Shown here: in pieces, positions 49,074-61,631 of the stretch | How positions within the stretch are numbered: the stretch's first letter is position 1 | Layout: each line of letters starts with the position of its first letter | Assembly: GCA_033002965.1 (NCBI GenBank) | Contig: JAURVB010004958.1 | Location: 1-64,000, forward strand | DNA from: Piper betle | Taxonomy: Eukaryota > Streptophyta > Magnoliopsida > Piperales > Piperaceae | Direction: 5' to 3' | Length of the DNA: 64,000 nucleotides | The notes under the pieces: generated by a model | The model's database searches: none | The model's input: the letters and a program-made list of their open reading frames with translations, nothing else | What the model was told of the DNA's origin: nothing | Position numbers and translations under genes: made by a program

Positions 49074-51160
49074 ATTCACGATGAACAGTTGTTAAACTTA
49101 AGTTATATATTCTATTTAGCTTATACAATTAGATCCAAAGATGTGCTATGACTCCTCAGCTCCCTAGTTTTAACTCATGCTTATATATTTTGGTGTGAAC
49201 ATCGTTGCTTGTTATGAAGTTATTTGATGATCCTTCCCCATTCAGGATGTGTTGATTAAGAAGCGTTTAGGGTCTGTGTTTTGGTCTGGTGGTATGGAAA
49301 AAAATATATTTGAGAATTAAACCAATACTTTTCTGCATGTGTGTGGATTGAAAAGAAAAATTATATCAATTTTCCATTGGGATTAATAAAGAATTAATTT
49401 TTTATAGAAATTTAAGTGGGGCAGACTGATATGTTTTTAATTGACTCCTACTGAACCAGTGGAACCTGTTCCAGAACACTTGGTTTGGTAATTTGGAATG
49501 TAATGTAGTAATAAGTTATATTTAAAATATTTATTTATTATATAATTTAAATTATATGATTCATTATTCCAAGCCACACGCCATCTTGTGAAGGTGATTT
49601 GGTCATAAAAATGTTAAAATACATACATACCCAATTAAACATGGAGATTATTTAAACTTTTATTTTATTAGCTTCGAAATATTTACAAATATATATGCAT
49701 ATGTTTGAAACTTATATTTTTCTTACTTTCCACACTTTCTAGCTCTCAAGTCCTTTGGTCCACATGTCCACTGTGTACGAGTATGATATTCATACTCGAC
49801 ATTATTTTTTATGTCTCTATATTTTTAATCAATAATGATACCGGATAGAACAGTGGTGAGATGTAATGTATTAAATATCAAGTACTTAAGTACACCTTTT
49901 AAGAGGCATTGTTTTCAACTTGTTTGTGTTTCTTAATAACTTGTAATTTAATTTGCAATTAATTATTGCAAAGTAAGTGGTTAATCATTACTTAGTTGTT
50001 ATATTATTATTATTATTATTATTATTATTAAATCAATATTTAGCCTTCATATCAATTATGTATATATTATTGCATTTCAATGAAAATATACTCGAAGAAG
50101 ATTGTATAATTCTGAATTTTATAATAAAATAATATATTTTAAATATAATATATTACATTTAGTTCCCAATTACGAACTATTCGGTTCTCTCGACAGTTTT
50201 GGCCAGTTTGGTTCGGGTCGATTAAAAATATTTTGGTGCTCCACTTAAACTTCAATCAAGATTTTCCTCGTTCATCCAAATACATTCAGAAAAAAATTGA
50301 TTTTTTCCCCTTTCAATCTAAACATGCAGGAAATCCTTATTGGAAAATTGCTTTCTTTTACTTTTCTTTTTCTTTTCTTTCTCAAAGATTTATTTCTCTT
50401 TTCTCTTACATTCCATCAGACCAAACAGACCTGTGAGAGGCAATTATGCGCGTTTATATGTGATGACCTTGCCGAATGGCAACTATGATTTTGTGTTGCA
50501 ATCTTTCCGTGTCGGAGAGGACAATTGGTTTGTGGCACACTTTGCATGATTGAACTTGAAAAGCGCAGCAGTAAAACTAGAGCTCCTTCACTTTTTGTTA
50601 ATGGCGTTTCTCTCGTATTTAAGATCTGTATCTGTACAATGCATGATGGCTTTCTACACGACTAGCCCGTGATTTTGTGTAAATGCTAGCTGCTGCTGAT
50701 CCATGGCCAGTGCCCAATCACCATTTCAGCGTTATCTGATTCACAACTTACACCACTTGCTGCTTCAAAAGAACCCAACTTTGTTGTGAACCAGATAATC
50801 TGGACTACCCAGCTGCTAGAATCCTCAGAACCTCACAATTTATCAAGGTTGAACGTATCCTACTGTGCTGGTGCAGTGGAAAGAATTAAGCCCAACATTA
50901 TCTCAATCATATTTGTGTTATGTATTAGAAAAATTTGAAATCTTTTCACAGACAGCTCCATTTGTAAACATATAGACAGCTGTGGACAATTGAAAAGTGC
51001 ACACAATTTGCTTGGCAACCAACTTCATTCACAGAACTAGTTGCACTTTCACGCGCCATCATTCATAACCAGATCCTTTGCCAACCCACATCGAGCCTTT
51101 AAAAGCTGCTTCAACCCACTCCTTCCCCTTATACCAAACCAGCTTGTAGATATAGCTTTT
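49074..51160. other. Intergenic region between HSP90 and XTH
   Basis: HSP90 3' UTR, then AT-rich DNA with an (ATT)n run at about 50005-50030. From 50400 the composition is normal. The final few hundred bases must hold the XTH promoter; CCTTATACC at about 51126 is a weak TATA candidate. No gene recognised in the short frames around 50230-50550. Confidence 0.45.
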
Positions 51161-52203
51161 ATGCCAATCCAAATGTCTTCTTCTCTGCTCCATGGTTTCT
51201 CCATTGTGCTGGTGGGTTTCATTATTCTTGCAACTTTTCAATTTGCAGCTGTTTCTGCTGCTAATTTCTACAGGGATTTCGACATAACATGGGGTGGTGA
51301 CCGTGCTAAGATATTGAACAATGGAGAACTGCTTAGGTTGTCTCTTGATCAGGCATCTGGGTCAGGATTCCAATCTAAAAACAAGTATCTCTTCGGCAAA
51401 ATCGACATGCAGATCAAGCTTGTTCATGGCAACTCTGCTGGCACTGTCACGGCATTCTACGTTAGCTTTCTTCTCAATTAATACATATCATGCATCCATT
51501 CACGTTCATTTGTAAGTAAATATAATTAACATGGTAAATTATCTAATCTGGTGCAGCTAAAATCAGATGGGCAAGCTTGGGATGAGATAGATTTTGAGTT
51601 CCTGGGCAACCTCACTGGAGACCCTTACACACTCCACACCAATATCTTCACACAAGGACATGGCAACAGGGAGCAGCAGTTCCATTTGTGGTTTGATCCT
51701 ACCAAGAACTTCCACACTTACTCAATCCTTTGGACTCCAAAACATATCATGTGAGCCCACAACTAGCTAACCAGATTTGGGTTTTCTTCATAATCATATA
51801 ATACTTTGCTGTTCTTATGTTCTTCAATTTTTTTTTCAGATTCTTGGTTGATGGGATTGCCATTAGAGTCTTCAAGAACATGGAGTCCGTAGGCGTTGCT
51901 TTCCCCAAGAAGCAACCAATGAGATTGTACTCAACACTTTGGGATGCAGACAACTGGGCAACAAGAGGTGGATCAATCAAAACAGATTGGAAGAATGCAC
52001 CATTCACTGCAACTTTCAGAAACTTCAAGTACTCCAGTGCTGCATTGTCCAGTTCTTCGCAAACTCGAGTGATTGGTTCTGCAAGTTATAGGAAAATGAA
52101 ATGGGTAAGAAGGAATTTCATGGTTTACAACTACTGCACAGATTTCAAGCGCTTCTCTTATGCCAATCTTCCTCAAGAGTGTAAGCATGCAAGCTTCCAT
52201 TAA
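51161..52203 (+). CDS. Xyloglucan endotransglucosylase/hydrolase (XTH, GH16), 3 exons
   Basis: Secreted enzyme that cuts and religates xyloglucan in the primary wall. Exons 51161-51460, 51557-51750 and 51840-52203 give 285 residues; the second Met at 51173 would give 281 and starts a clean signal peptide (hydrophobic [14 protein letters not shown], then AVSAANF). GH16 core: [11 protein letters not shown], with nucleophile Glu110 and acid/base Glu114, followed by the N-glycosylation site [43 protein letters not shown] and [16 protein letters not shown] are typical. The C-terminal XTH domain has [12 protein letters not shown] and LPQEC. The residue before the catalytic Asp is Trp, where most XTHs have His (HDEIDFEF). 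XTH rather than a bacterial-type GH16 is certain; hydrolase versus transglucosylase is not. Confidence 0.94.
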
Positions 52204-53084
52204 AATCTGCCTGTGATAATTTATTGGCAGTACTGCTTGCCTTATAATTTAGAATGCACCATGTTGTGGAATACTTTGCAATAAAGAATGTGTGTTGATC
52301 AAATTTAGAGGGTTTATGCTAATCTAATATTGATCATCAATTAATTGTAGAAAAGTTTTCTAGTTCAATAGTTTTTTCTTTTACGTTTACCCTTAATAAA
52401 GCGGTAACTCAAGACTACCTCAGATTAAAAGTGGGAGAATAAGCCAATTAAAATACAAAAAAATCTAAAAATTACAATAAAAAATACTGAAGGTCACGGG
52501 TTCGAATCTCACTAATATAAAACCTTTGACTTGAATCAAAGTTTTACATTAGCGAACTAATCGGTTCGAGTTGAGTCAATTTTAATACCCGCGTGCTTAG
52601 CTGAGGCTAGGCATGCATTATGAGTGATGAGGGTTTAAGTATATCCGAGTATGTGATAATAACATTAGAAAGATGATGAGAAACGAGTTATATGAGTATA
52701 TGACAGTATTCAATTTTTTTTGTATTTGATCGTCGAATTATTTTTATGCCGAATAACGCATAAAGATGCGTTATATAACAGTTTGGGTAGGTTATTAGTA
52801 ATAGATTATGACATTTTGATGTTATTGTGTGTATTATATTTTATAAGATTTTTTTCATATTTTTGGGTTTTTTGAAATTTATTATGAGTTAGTTATTATT
52901 TTTGAGCTGAGTAAGAGTCGAGTCAATTTTTATTCACGAAATTGCTACCAAACCCTCCCTCACGACCTTTCCCTCCTCATCCCGATCGCCGCACCTGTCC
53001 TCACCATTGACATCCCTTCTAGCCACTGCATCGTTGCTGATTGTCGCCGCCAACCACCGCAGAGTTGTTACTGAGCAAGCCCCT
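52204..53084. other. Intergenic region downstream of XTH
   Basis: XTH 3' flank, then mixed sequence. At about 52495-52515 there is GGTCACGGGTTCGAATCTC, which resembles the B box of tRNA-derived SINEs, but no A box or full element was found. From about 52930 a GC-richer stretch precedes the LTR. Confidence 0.4.
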
Positions 53085-55480
53085 TGTAACACCCTGTTCC
53101 GGTTCACCCGTGAACCGACCCAAAAATGTCACCGGCGACCGAACCGTTCACTAAACTACTTGATTCGGTTAAGCCGACCCGGATCTCCCCTCGGTGTCTT
53201 AAAATGGTAGTGCAAGTATATAATGCGTAGATGGGATGCTTGGGTTCTAACGTATCCATACGCGCATGCCATGATATACTATTGTGCACAAATAGAACAA
53301 TCGTGAAAATAAGTTCGAAAATAAATAATATTTTAAAAACAAAACGGATCGAGTCTTTCCTAAAAGTGCGATAGGGCCAACCTATCCACCGCAATAATAA
53401 ATATTTATATCAATATAATTCCAAAACATGACATTTTTTATATCAATTTCATTCTAGTTTCGTTTCACAGGCGAAATGTTCATAGTATTTCACAAAATAA
53501 TCTAAAACAATCTCATCATTCATACGGCTTAGAAATCATCATTTCCATTCATTACGTGAGGCAGGTATATGTGTGCAACGACTTTGCTACTCATTTGTAG
53601 TCCTGACAGTGCTCAGTCCTAAAGATTCTCACCTATATGAATAATAGAAAACTGTCAGTAACGAGTGTTACCGGTCCAGAAAATGACTAATATTAATCTG
53701 ACACAGGAGAGATAACCCTCCCGTTGAATAAAAAAAAATCTCATATACTTCCTCAAGAACTCTCACAAGGGTAGTAATGGGAGCCGTCGCCCTCAGACGG
53801 TAGCGTCCCTTTCCATAACTTTCTCATTTCATAACATTCTCTTTCCTTGGCTAATTAAACTATCCTTTTGCATGGTAAATTCCTTCTCTTTCATCTTAGC
53901 CTTCTACATCCTCCGTATTACTTTGGGCCACTGAGTACAAAGGTCGAGTACTTTCAAGCATGCGCCTTCAGTACCCTTTTACACTACAAGTCTAGAAATG
54001 CGCTCCACAGCAATACCCGTAAACTTCCACACTTCTCTAGGTTTGAGGAACTCAAAAGTGGAGTTGTCAAGATCCCTCGAGAATGGAGTGGGCACTCACT
54101 AGTTCAAGAGCCCGCTTTGACAAACACACGCCCTATCTCAAAACATGGCCTTCGGTTTCCCCCATCTCACATCTCACTGAAAATATGAAAATTACTTATA
54201 CATAGGCCTAGGTGGGTAGGGAATTTAGTAAAATAGGCCCGAAGGCAACTTGTGGTGGATCTTGTTTTTAAAAATATACTCGAGGGATCTCATCCTTGAG
54301 GGTTATTAATCTAGAAAACTATTTGACTAAATGACCCAAGATAAGTGGGATTCGATAAACACACCACTCAACTCATCCTACAATCTGTAAAAATTAAATC
54401 ACGATATAATAGAACAATAAATCAGGGGTGAGTCTAAACGGACCTGGTAGAAGCTCCAAGCGTGTCGACGGGCCTAGGTGGCGAGCTCCTACTCCGTACC
54501 TACACATCAAATCTAGAAGCTAACGCTCGCTAACTAAATGATGCATCAACTCAATGCAATCATTATCTAACAGTCAAATAATCATCAGTGTAAAAGTAAC
54601 TCTAACTCATCCTATTCATACCAATTTTATTATATTTTTCTAAGTTACGTTGTAGTCAGTTAGTATGCTCAGATTTACTTTACTTAATTTGATCACTAAT
54701 AATCAGTCACTATCAATCAAATCTTGCAAATCATCACTTCAACTATTATTAGGCATTCATCACAACAATTAATTAATCCAATCATGTTATGCTAATAAAT
54801 ATCAATTTTAAATAATTAAATCAGATAAAATTCTATACCTAATCGTCAGTGACAAGGTTGTGGTTGGCTCGAGTGAGGATCGCGGGAAGAGGGAATGAAG
54901 AAAAAGAAGAAGAAAGTTGAGTGAGAAGGTTGGTGGTGGCTGAATGATGACAGTGTTAAAAGTGTGCAATATATAGATGTCAGGGGAAGAAAACCAGTGG
55001 TCAAGGAGAAAAATGAATAGTCAGTGAGAAAAATAAATGGTTGTCTAGTGATTTAAACTTGACTCAACTCCGACTCGAGACAAAAATAATACTAACTCGT
55101 AATAATTTTAAAAATCCAGAGAATAGGAAAAAAAATCCCATAAAATAAAATACACATCAATGACATGCTCTATAACTAATAACCCACCCAAACTGCCTGT
55201 AACGTGTCCTAATACATTATTTGGCCTAAAAATAATTCTATGATTTAATTAAAATAAATAAAGAAAAATCTGGCATACTCTCATGTATTCTGATAACTCA
55301 TTCTGTTGCCATTTTACTAGTGTTATTATCATATACTTGGGCACACATGACTCTTATGGTTCATAACACAAGACCGGCCTCAGCTGAATACGCGTGTTTT
55401 GATATTGACCCGCTTGAAAATAACAGTCAAACTGACCAGCTCAGACTATAAAACCCTGACTCGAATCACGGGTCTTCCGG
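53085..55480 (-). mobile_element. Gypsy-type LTR, minus orientation, probably solo
   Basis: The left edge TGTAACACCC at 53085 and the right-end block (AAACCCTGACTCGAATCACGG, about 55450-55470) match the family seen at 1-3.6 kb. No primer-binding site follows the left edge on the minus strand and no gag/pol is present, so this looks like a solo LTR. About 2.4 kb. Internal landmarks shared with the other copies: CTGTCAGTAACGAGTGTTAC (about 53651), GAGGGATCTCATCCTTGAGG (about 54282) and GGTGGCGAGCTC. No clean target duplication was found. Confidence 0.6.
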
Positions 55481-56099
55481 GTTGCCGCCCAGCCTCCAAG
55501 ACTTCTCGACAATGCACCCTAGTGCTGCGCTTCTCGGCACCGATTCGCTGCTGGCCATACCGCTCCGTCACTGCCATGACAACGATGCCTTCCTCCTCGA
55601 CCTAGCTGAGCCTTCCCCCACACTTAGCATTGCCACTGAAGCTAGCCAAGGGCTGATAGGACAAGTCAATTGACCACGGCCGACTTGCTGCCTCCACCGC
55701 TACCCTCACCACCACCACAATTGAGTGGAGCTTGCTGAGTTGGAGCCGACTCATAGCCCTGATTGCCTTGCTGGAAAAGTCATCGGAAAATCGCCGAAAA
55801 TAGCTGAAAAATCGTCAAAAAACCAGATTTGCTAAATTCGTCGAGTTTGTCCAGCCGAACCCAATTGAACTTCGAACGCTGGTGGGTGTTGAATTTGTGT
55901 CTCTAACCATGTAACAAACTCTAGTTGTCGCCAATTACTGATGACACGAGGTATAATTAACTCTGACCTAATTACTTAAAAGTGAGAATTATTAGCACAT
56001 CATACTAATATTTAAGTGATTGATGTGATAAATATTTTTATTGTATATAAAAATGAATTGTGTGATTGAATTATATTAAAATAAATACTAAGGAACTAA
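55481..56099. other. Spacer between the two inverted LTRs
   Basis: About 600 bp. The left 400 bp (to about 55880) are GC-richer with no recognised gene. The right part is AT-rich and may belong to the truncated start of the next LTR. Confidence 0.35.
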
Positions 56100-57666
56100 T
56101 TAAGTAAATTAAGCATGCATTGTTAATTAAATGCAACACAACCTAGAAAATTGGATATGGATTGATGCGTGTGACTTGATGGGATGAGTGTTTTGATGTG
56201 TGTGATATAGGATGTTTGAATGTATTATAGCGGGCATTAGCTTTTAGTTTTGATGTTTAGGTACGTAGTATAAGCTCGCCACTTAGGTACGTGGACACAA
56301 TTGGAGCTTCTACTAGGTCCGTTTAGGACTTGTTTCTAGTTTGATTCCTTTACTCTATCATGATTTGTTTTAACAGGTAAGTTGACATGTTGAGTGGTGG
56401 ATTTATTGCATCCCACTCCACACTGGCCATTTAGTCCTATGAATGTTTGAATTAATAACCCTTGAGGATGAGATCTCTCGAACTTGTTTTCAAAAACTTA
56501 GATCCAGATCACGATACCTTTAGCCCTATATATTATAATCCTTACCAAGGCTTATGTACATGTAGTTTTCTCGAGGTTTTAGTGAGATGTAAAACAAGGT
56601 AAAATCGACAACCGCGCTATGGGCTCGTGTTAGTCAAAACGGGCTATGGATTTGTGAGTGGGCCATTCCATTCCCGAGGGATCCTGACAACTACACATTT
56701 GAGTTCCTCAAACCCGGAGAAGTGTGAGGGTTTATAGGCACTGCAATGCAGCGCATGTCTAGATTTGTGGTTTAAAAGGGTACTGAAGGTATATGCCTAA
56801 GAGTACTCGACCTTTGTACTCAGGGCTCGGAGTAATATGGAGGGCGTATAGGCCTGAAAGAACAAAAGTTGATTTTTCCCGCGCAAGGGATAATTTTAAA
56901 GTTACCCAAGAATGAGATGAGATAGAATGAGATGAGCGCCTTTATGAGAGATTCTATGAGGAAATATAAGAATGTTTTTATTTAACAAGAGAGTGAGCTC
57001 TCCTCTGTCAGTTTATTATTAGTTATTTCTAAATAAGTAACACTGGTTATTGACATTTTTTTATTATCTTTGTAAGTGAGAATCTAGATGATTGAACACT
57101 ATCGGGACTGAGGAGGATCAGTAATGCAACTTACACACATGTACTTGTCGAGGCTGAATGAAAACGAGAAATGATGAATTGTTGAGAATGATGGTAGATG
57201 CATGTTTTAAATGTATGGTTGCATGAAATGGTTTGTGTGTGGTAATATTATGATTAGAATTGAACGAGAAAAGCTAACGGGGTCCAGACACAATTTAAGA
57301 TGATGAAAAACGTTGATGATGGAAAATTTATGAGAAAATGTTATGTTTTTGTTATGTTTTTTATTTTTATTGTTATGTATATATATATATATATTGCTTG
57401 TTGTTAACAGGGAGTTCCCTATTGCACTTTTAGGAGAGTCTCTATTCGTTTTGTTTTAAAAAATCTTTATTTTTTAAACTTTTAATGAGTTTGCCTTGTT
57501 TGAATGTGATTGTAAGAACAACGTTAGAACCTAAGCATTACATCCATGCATTGTATGCTTGTATCACCATCTTGAGACTTAACCGAATCAAATAGATTAG
57601 CCAACGTTTTAGTCGTCGGTAACATTTTTGGGTTGGTTCGCGGGTGAACCAAAACGGGGTATTACA
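56100..57666 (+). mobile_element. Gypsy-type LTR, plus orientation, 5'-truncated
   Basis: Reverse complement of the LTR at 53085-54600: shared ordered blocks include the ATTAATAACCCTTGAGGATG region (about 56450) and the right end GGTGAACC-AAAACGGGGTATTACA ending at 57666. No primer-binding site follows. The left boundary is set by eye where similarity fades and may be wrong by 100 bp or more. A TA run lies at about 57375-57394. Confidence 0.55.
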
Positions 57667-59398
57667 ACTAACCTTAATTTCTTAAAAATAAAAATAAAAA
57701 AATAATTTTCACGGTAGAAATTTGCTGGTTCGAACCCGACTTACCTGAAATTCTAATTTCATAGTAATAAGATTCAATCTAATTCTCTTGAAAAAAATAT
57801 AATAAAAAATTAAATAATTATAATTCATCTTTTTATTTAAATAAGATATATATATTTAAAGTTAATCAAAGTCTATATTTAATATATTAAATTATTATAA
57901 TCTATCTTATTATTTAATAAAATTTTATATATAAAATAAAAATTTATCCTAGTTTACCTAATTTGTTAATTCTTCTTCTTCGTGTCGAAGATTAAGAAAA
58001 CCCTATAAAAATATATAAATTTTATCTGCACTATAAATTTTAAACAACCCAATCTTCTACGTGTTGATGGAAAATATGGTATGGCACCCTTTAATTAAGT
58101 ATGGTTAACTCTTATCAGCTCCATTACTAATTGATTCGAAACTCTCAACGACTCGATTATTAATAGGCTCGATCTAAAAGCCTGACCCAAAATGTCCATT
58201 TTGATTTTAATATTTCTATTTTATATATACTAGTCACCAAACAATATGCTTTTTTATTTTAATATTTTTATTTTATATATATTAGGCAAGATAACTTATA
58301 ATTAAAGTTAGACTTTCATGTATAGACTTCATTGAACAATGAGATAGTTTCTAATCGTATGTATTTTAGAGATAGATTCGGATTTTAAAAATAAATTCTA
58401 ATTAAATGAGAAAATGTATTATGATAAATTATATTATTATTATTATTATATTTTAATTGATTGAATTTCTTACTTTTTTACAAGTTTTATTTTTTTATAT
58501 TATCCGTTAAACATTAATTAATTAATAAGAAGAGATAGGCCTACTAATCGAGGGAGCCGAATCTAATTTAGTTGTGCTCAAACTCAGCTCATTTGTATTC
58601 TAATTTCGAGTATGTATCAATAAAATTTGAACAGGGTAGAGTTCGAGCTTTATTTATGTATATCTTTCTTTCATATAATAATATTGAAAACAAAATTAGT
58701 TTTGAAGGCTTAAATAGTGCAAATTTACATGGATTATACACCAAATGGTTTTGTTTGCTCGTGAAACTCTTATATTATTGTGTAGAATTATCATTAAGGC
58801 GTGATTTTAATTATTATTTTTACATTTTATATAATTAACTATATAAAAAGTATATAAAATATATTATTTAATATATAATATCAATCTTTGACTCGAGTTG
58901 AGCTGAACATATACCTACTTGTGGTCGGTTCAGTCGTGTTTGAATAGAACTTCGACTTGAACATACTCGAGTCAAACACATTCAAGCTATTAGCACCCTA
59001 AAATGTTTGATTAGCGTCAAAATAGTATAAATGATATGAAAATCTTAAACCCGGTTAATTTTACTAAATGTAATATATATTTCATGTATTTTATAGAAAA
59101 TAAGTACATGTTCAAATAATCATGATTATACTTAATTAATATCTCACATGTGATAAAATTTTTACTTTTTTTTGTCTCCAAAGAAAATAGAAAGGTGGAA
59201 AATTGGTTGCACATTCACGATTATTTTGTACACTTATTTAAATGCAATCATATATTATTTGTACATAAAATAATATTTATAAAAATAATTTTTATGTAAA
59301 ATATATTAATTATAATTATTTTTGAAATGTTGACTATCTTAAATTTTAATGTTATTTACGTTGTTTTCCAGATAACTAAACTAAACAAACCTAAGAGA
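57667..59398. other. AT-rich intergenic DNA
   Basis: About 1.7 kb of AT-rich sequence with no gene. GGTTCGAACCC at about 57729 resembles a Pol III B box but stands alone. Confidence 0.5.
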
Positions 59399-60211
59399 GT
59401 ATATATATATATATATATATATATAGAAGGTGGGAAGGGCTGTACTGCAGCACAGCCAAGATGGCTGTGCTGCAGTGTTTCAGCCGTTGGATCAAATCCA
59501 ACGGCTGAAACAAGCCCCCTACTTCCCCCTTCTCCATCAAAAAAAAAAAAAAACTTTTGCCGCCGCCGGCCGCCGCGTCACCGCCACCCGCCGTCGCGCC
59601 GCCGCCGGCCGCCGCGTCGCCGCCACCCCGGCCTACGCCGCTACCCCGGCCGACGTAACCGCGGGGGACGGGGCGGCGGATCTAGCCGCCCCGCCTCTTC
59701 CCCCGCCGGCCCGCCGCCCCGCCGCCGTGCGACACGGTCCCCCGCCCGCCACCCCGCCGCGCCCGCCACCCCGCCGCGCCCCCTCGGCCCCCGCCGCCAC
59801 CCCGCCGCGCCCCCCTCGGCCCCCGCCCGCCACCCCGCCGCGCCCCCTCGGCCCCCGCCCGCCACCTCGCCGCGCCCCCCTCGGCCCCCGCCCGCCACCC
59901 CGCCGCGCCCTCCCTCGGCCTCCGCCCGCCACCCCGCCGCGCCGCGCCCCCGTCCCCTGTCGCCGCCGCCCCTCGGCCTCCGCCCGCCACCCCGCCGCGC
60001 CGCGCCCCCGTCCCCTGTCGCCGCCGCCCCCCCCCCCGGCCGTCGCCGTGGCCGGGCATCGGGGCGCCCCTCCGCCGTCGCTCTTGCGGCGGCGCCGCCC
60101 TCTTTTTTTGATCTTGGCCGTTGGATGCTAATCCAACGGCCAAGATCGTTCTCCAGCACAGCCAAGATGGCTGTGCTGGAGAACAGCAACCTTTTTTCCC
60201 ATATATATATA
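59399..60211. mobile_element. Fold-back element A inside (TA)n
   Basis: About 770 bp between a TA run at 59399-59426 and another at 60201-60211. Each end carries two stacked palindromes: left 59445-59475 (CTGCAGCACAGCCA arms) and 59478-59510 (TTTCAGCCGTTGGAT arms); right 60110-60147 (GATCTTGGCCGTTGGAT arms) and 60150-60182 (TCTCCAGCACAGCCA arms). Left and right ends are therefore also inverted repeats of each other. The interior (about 59560-60100) is extremely GC-rich, with CGCC/CCG repeats such as CCACCCCGCCGCGCC, and has no believable coding content. The layout recalls the microsatellite-targeting Micron elements of rice; the sequence relation is untested. Confidence 0.75.
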
Positions 60212-60887
60212 CATGAGAGCCGATTTCCTGCGCCAGAGGCAGGAAATCGGTTCTCTGCGCCACAATATTCTGGGCCGTCCGATTACAAGGACGACCCAGA
60301 TTTATTAGTTTTTTTTAAAAAATAATTTTAATTTGATCTGGACCGTCCGATTAGAAGGACGGTCCAGATGATATGGAGGGGTGGAGGCGGAGTGCCGCCG
60401 CCGTGGCCGGGGAGGGAAGACACCCAGATCTGGCCGCGGCTGCCCGCCCGCATCTGGCGGCGGCCAGATCTAGGTGCGGCGGCGCTCCGCCTTCGCCTCC
60501 CCATGCCGCCCTCGCCCCGCCTCGCCCACCCCCGGCCGGCCGTGGCCGGATCTCGGCCGCTGGCGAAGGAGGGGGGGTGGGCGAGGGCGGCATGGGGGGC
60601 GGAGGCGGAGCGCCGCCGCGGGCGCCCAGATCTGGGCCGCGGCCGCCCGCCCGCATCTGGGCGGCGGCAAGATTTGGGCGCCCGCAGCGGCGCTCTGCCT
60701 CCGCCCCCCCATGCCGCCTTCGCCCCGCCTCGTCCACCCCCCCGAGCGGCCGGGATCCCGGCAGCAGGCGAAGGAGGGGGGTGAAAATTATTTTTTATCA
60801 AATCTGGGCCGTCCGATCATAAGGACGGCCCAGATTGTCCTCGCGCATGTAAAAGTTTCACTGCCTCTGCGCGCAGGAAACCTTTAC

Positions 60888-60889
<2 letters not shown>
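60212..60889. mobile_element. Fold-back element B inside (TA)n
   Basis: About 680 bp between TA runs ending at 60211 and starting at 60890. Palindromes: 60215-60255 (GAGAGCCGATTTCCTGC arms), 60269-60300 (TCTGGGCCGTCC arms), 60336-60369 (ATCTGGACCGTCC arms) and, at the right, 60801-60836 (AATCTGGGCCGTCC arms). The interior is itself one large inverted repeat: CATGCCGCCCTCGCCC near 60502 pairs with GGGCGAGGGCGGCATGG near 60579, and the GATCTGG...CCAGATC blocks pair likewise. The sequence differs from element A but the architecture is the same. Confidence 0.75.
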
Positions 60890-60931
<42 letters not shown>

Positions 60932-61631
60932 TTTATGGTGGGCTGCCCTCTTTTGGCAACCCACTATGTGGCGCCAAATCTGGGCCGCTGGATTGAAATC
61001 CAGCGGTCCAGATTTGATAAGCCCCAGACCCGCCCAAGACCCGTCCAAGACCCGTCCGACCCTCCTTCCGCCCGTCCGTCCGCTCGCGCCAGTCCGCCCG
61101 CTCGCGCTCGTCCGCCCGCCGCCTGCTCGCGCCCGCCGCCCGTCGACCACCCTCGCCCCCCTGCCGGCGCCCCCGCGGCCCCCGAGCCGTCGCCCCCACC
61201 TGCCGCTGCCCTCCGGGGTTGGAAGGCTGGGGCCGAGGGGGGAACCGGGGTGGGGAGCGCGGCGGCGGGCCCTGCGCTGGCGGGGGAGAGCGCCGGCTGG
61301 TGGCGGGCAGCGGCAGGCGGGGGCGACGGCTCGGGGGCCGTGGGGGCACCGGGAGGGGGGCGAGGGTGGTCGATGGGCGGCGGGCAGCAGGCGAACGGGC
61401 GCGAGCGGGCGGCGGACGGCGCGAGCGGGCGGCGGGTGGCGGGCAGGGCGGACGGGCGCGAGCCGGCGGACGGGCGGACGGAAGGTCGGACGGGTCTTGG
61501 GCGGGTCTAGGGGCCTATCAAATCTGGGCCGCTGGATTTCAATCCAGCGGCCCAGATTTGGCGCCGCATGGTGGGCTGCCAAAAGAGGGCAGACCACCAG
61601 CCCTCTATATATATATATATATATATATATA
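60890..61631. mobile_element. Fold-back element C inside (TA)n
   Basis: About 680 bp (60928-61605) between TA runs at 60890-60927 and 61606-61631. Terminal inverted repeats of about 90 bp: the left from 60937 (GTGGGCTGCCCTCTTTTGGC) matches the reverse complement of the right end, with only a few differences apart from two small gaps. Each end contains the palindrome CAAATCTGGGCCGCTGGATT and its mirror (60975-61016 and 61519-61560). The interior is GC-rich and again self-complementary, with CCGTCCG arrays on the left and CGGACGG arrays on the right. No coding sequence. It ends about 100 bp before the AUG1 start codon. Confidence 0.8.

Noticed and set aside
52495..52515. tRNA/SINE B-box-like GGTTCGAATCTC
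   Set aside because: No A box at the right distance, no cloverleaf and no SINE tail. The similar motif at 57729 is also isolated.
59327..60325. Long open frames rich in Pro/Arg/Ala on both strands at 59.3-60.9 kb
   Set aside because: They follow CCG/CGCC repeats in fold-back elements A and B, are open in several frames at once and show no protein family.
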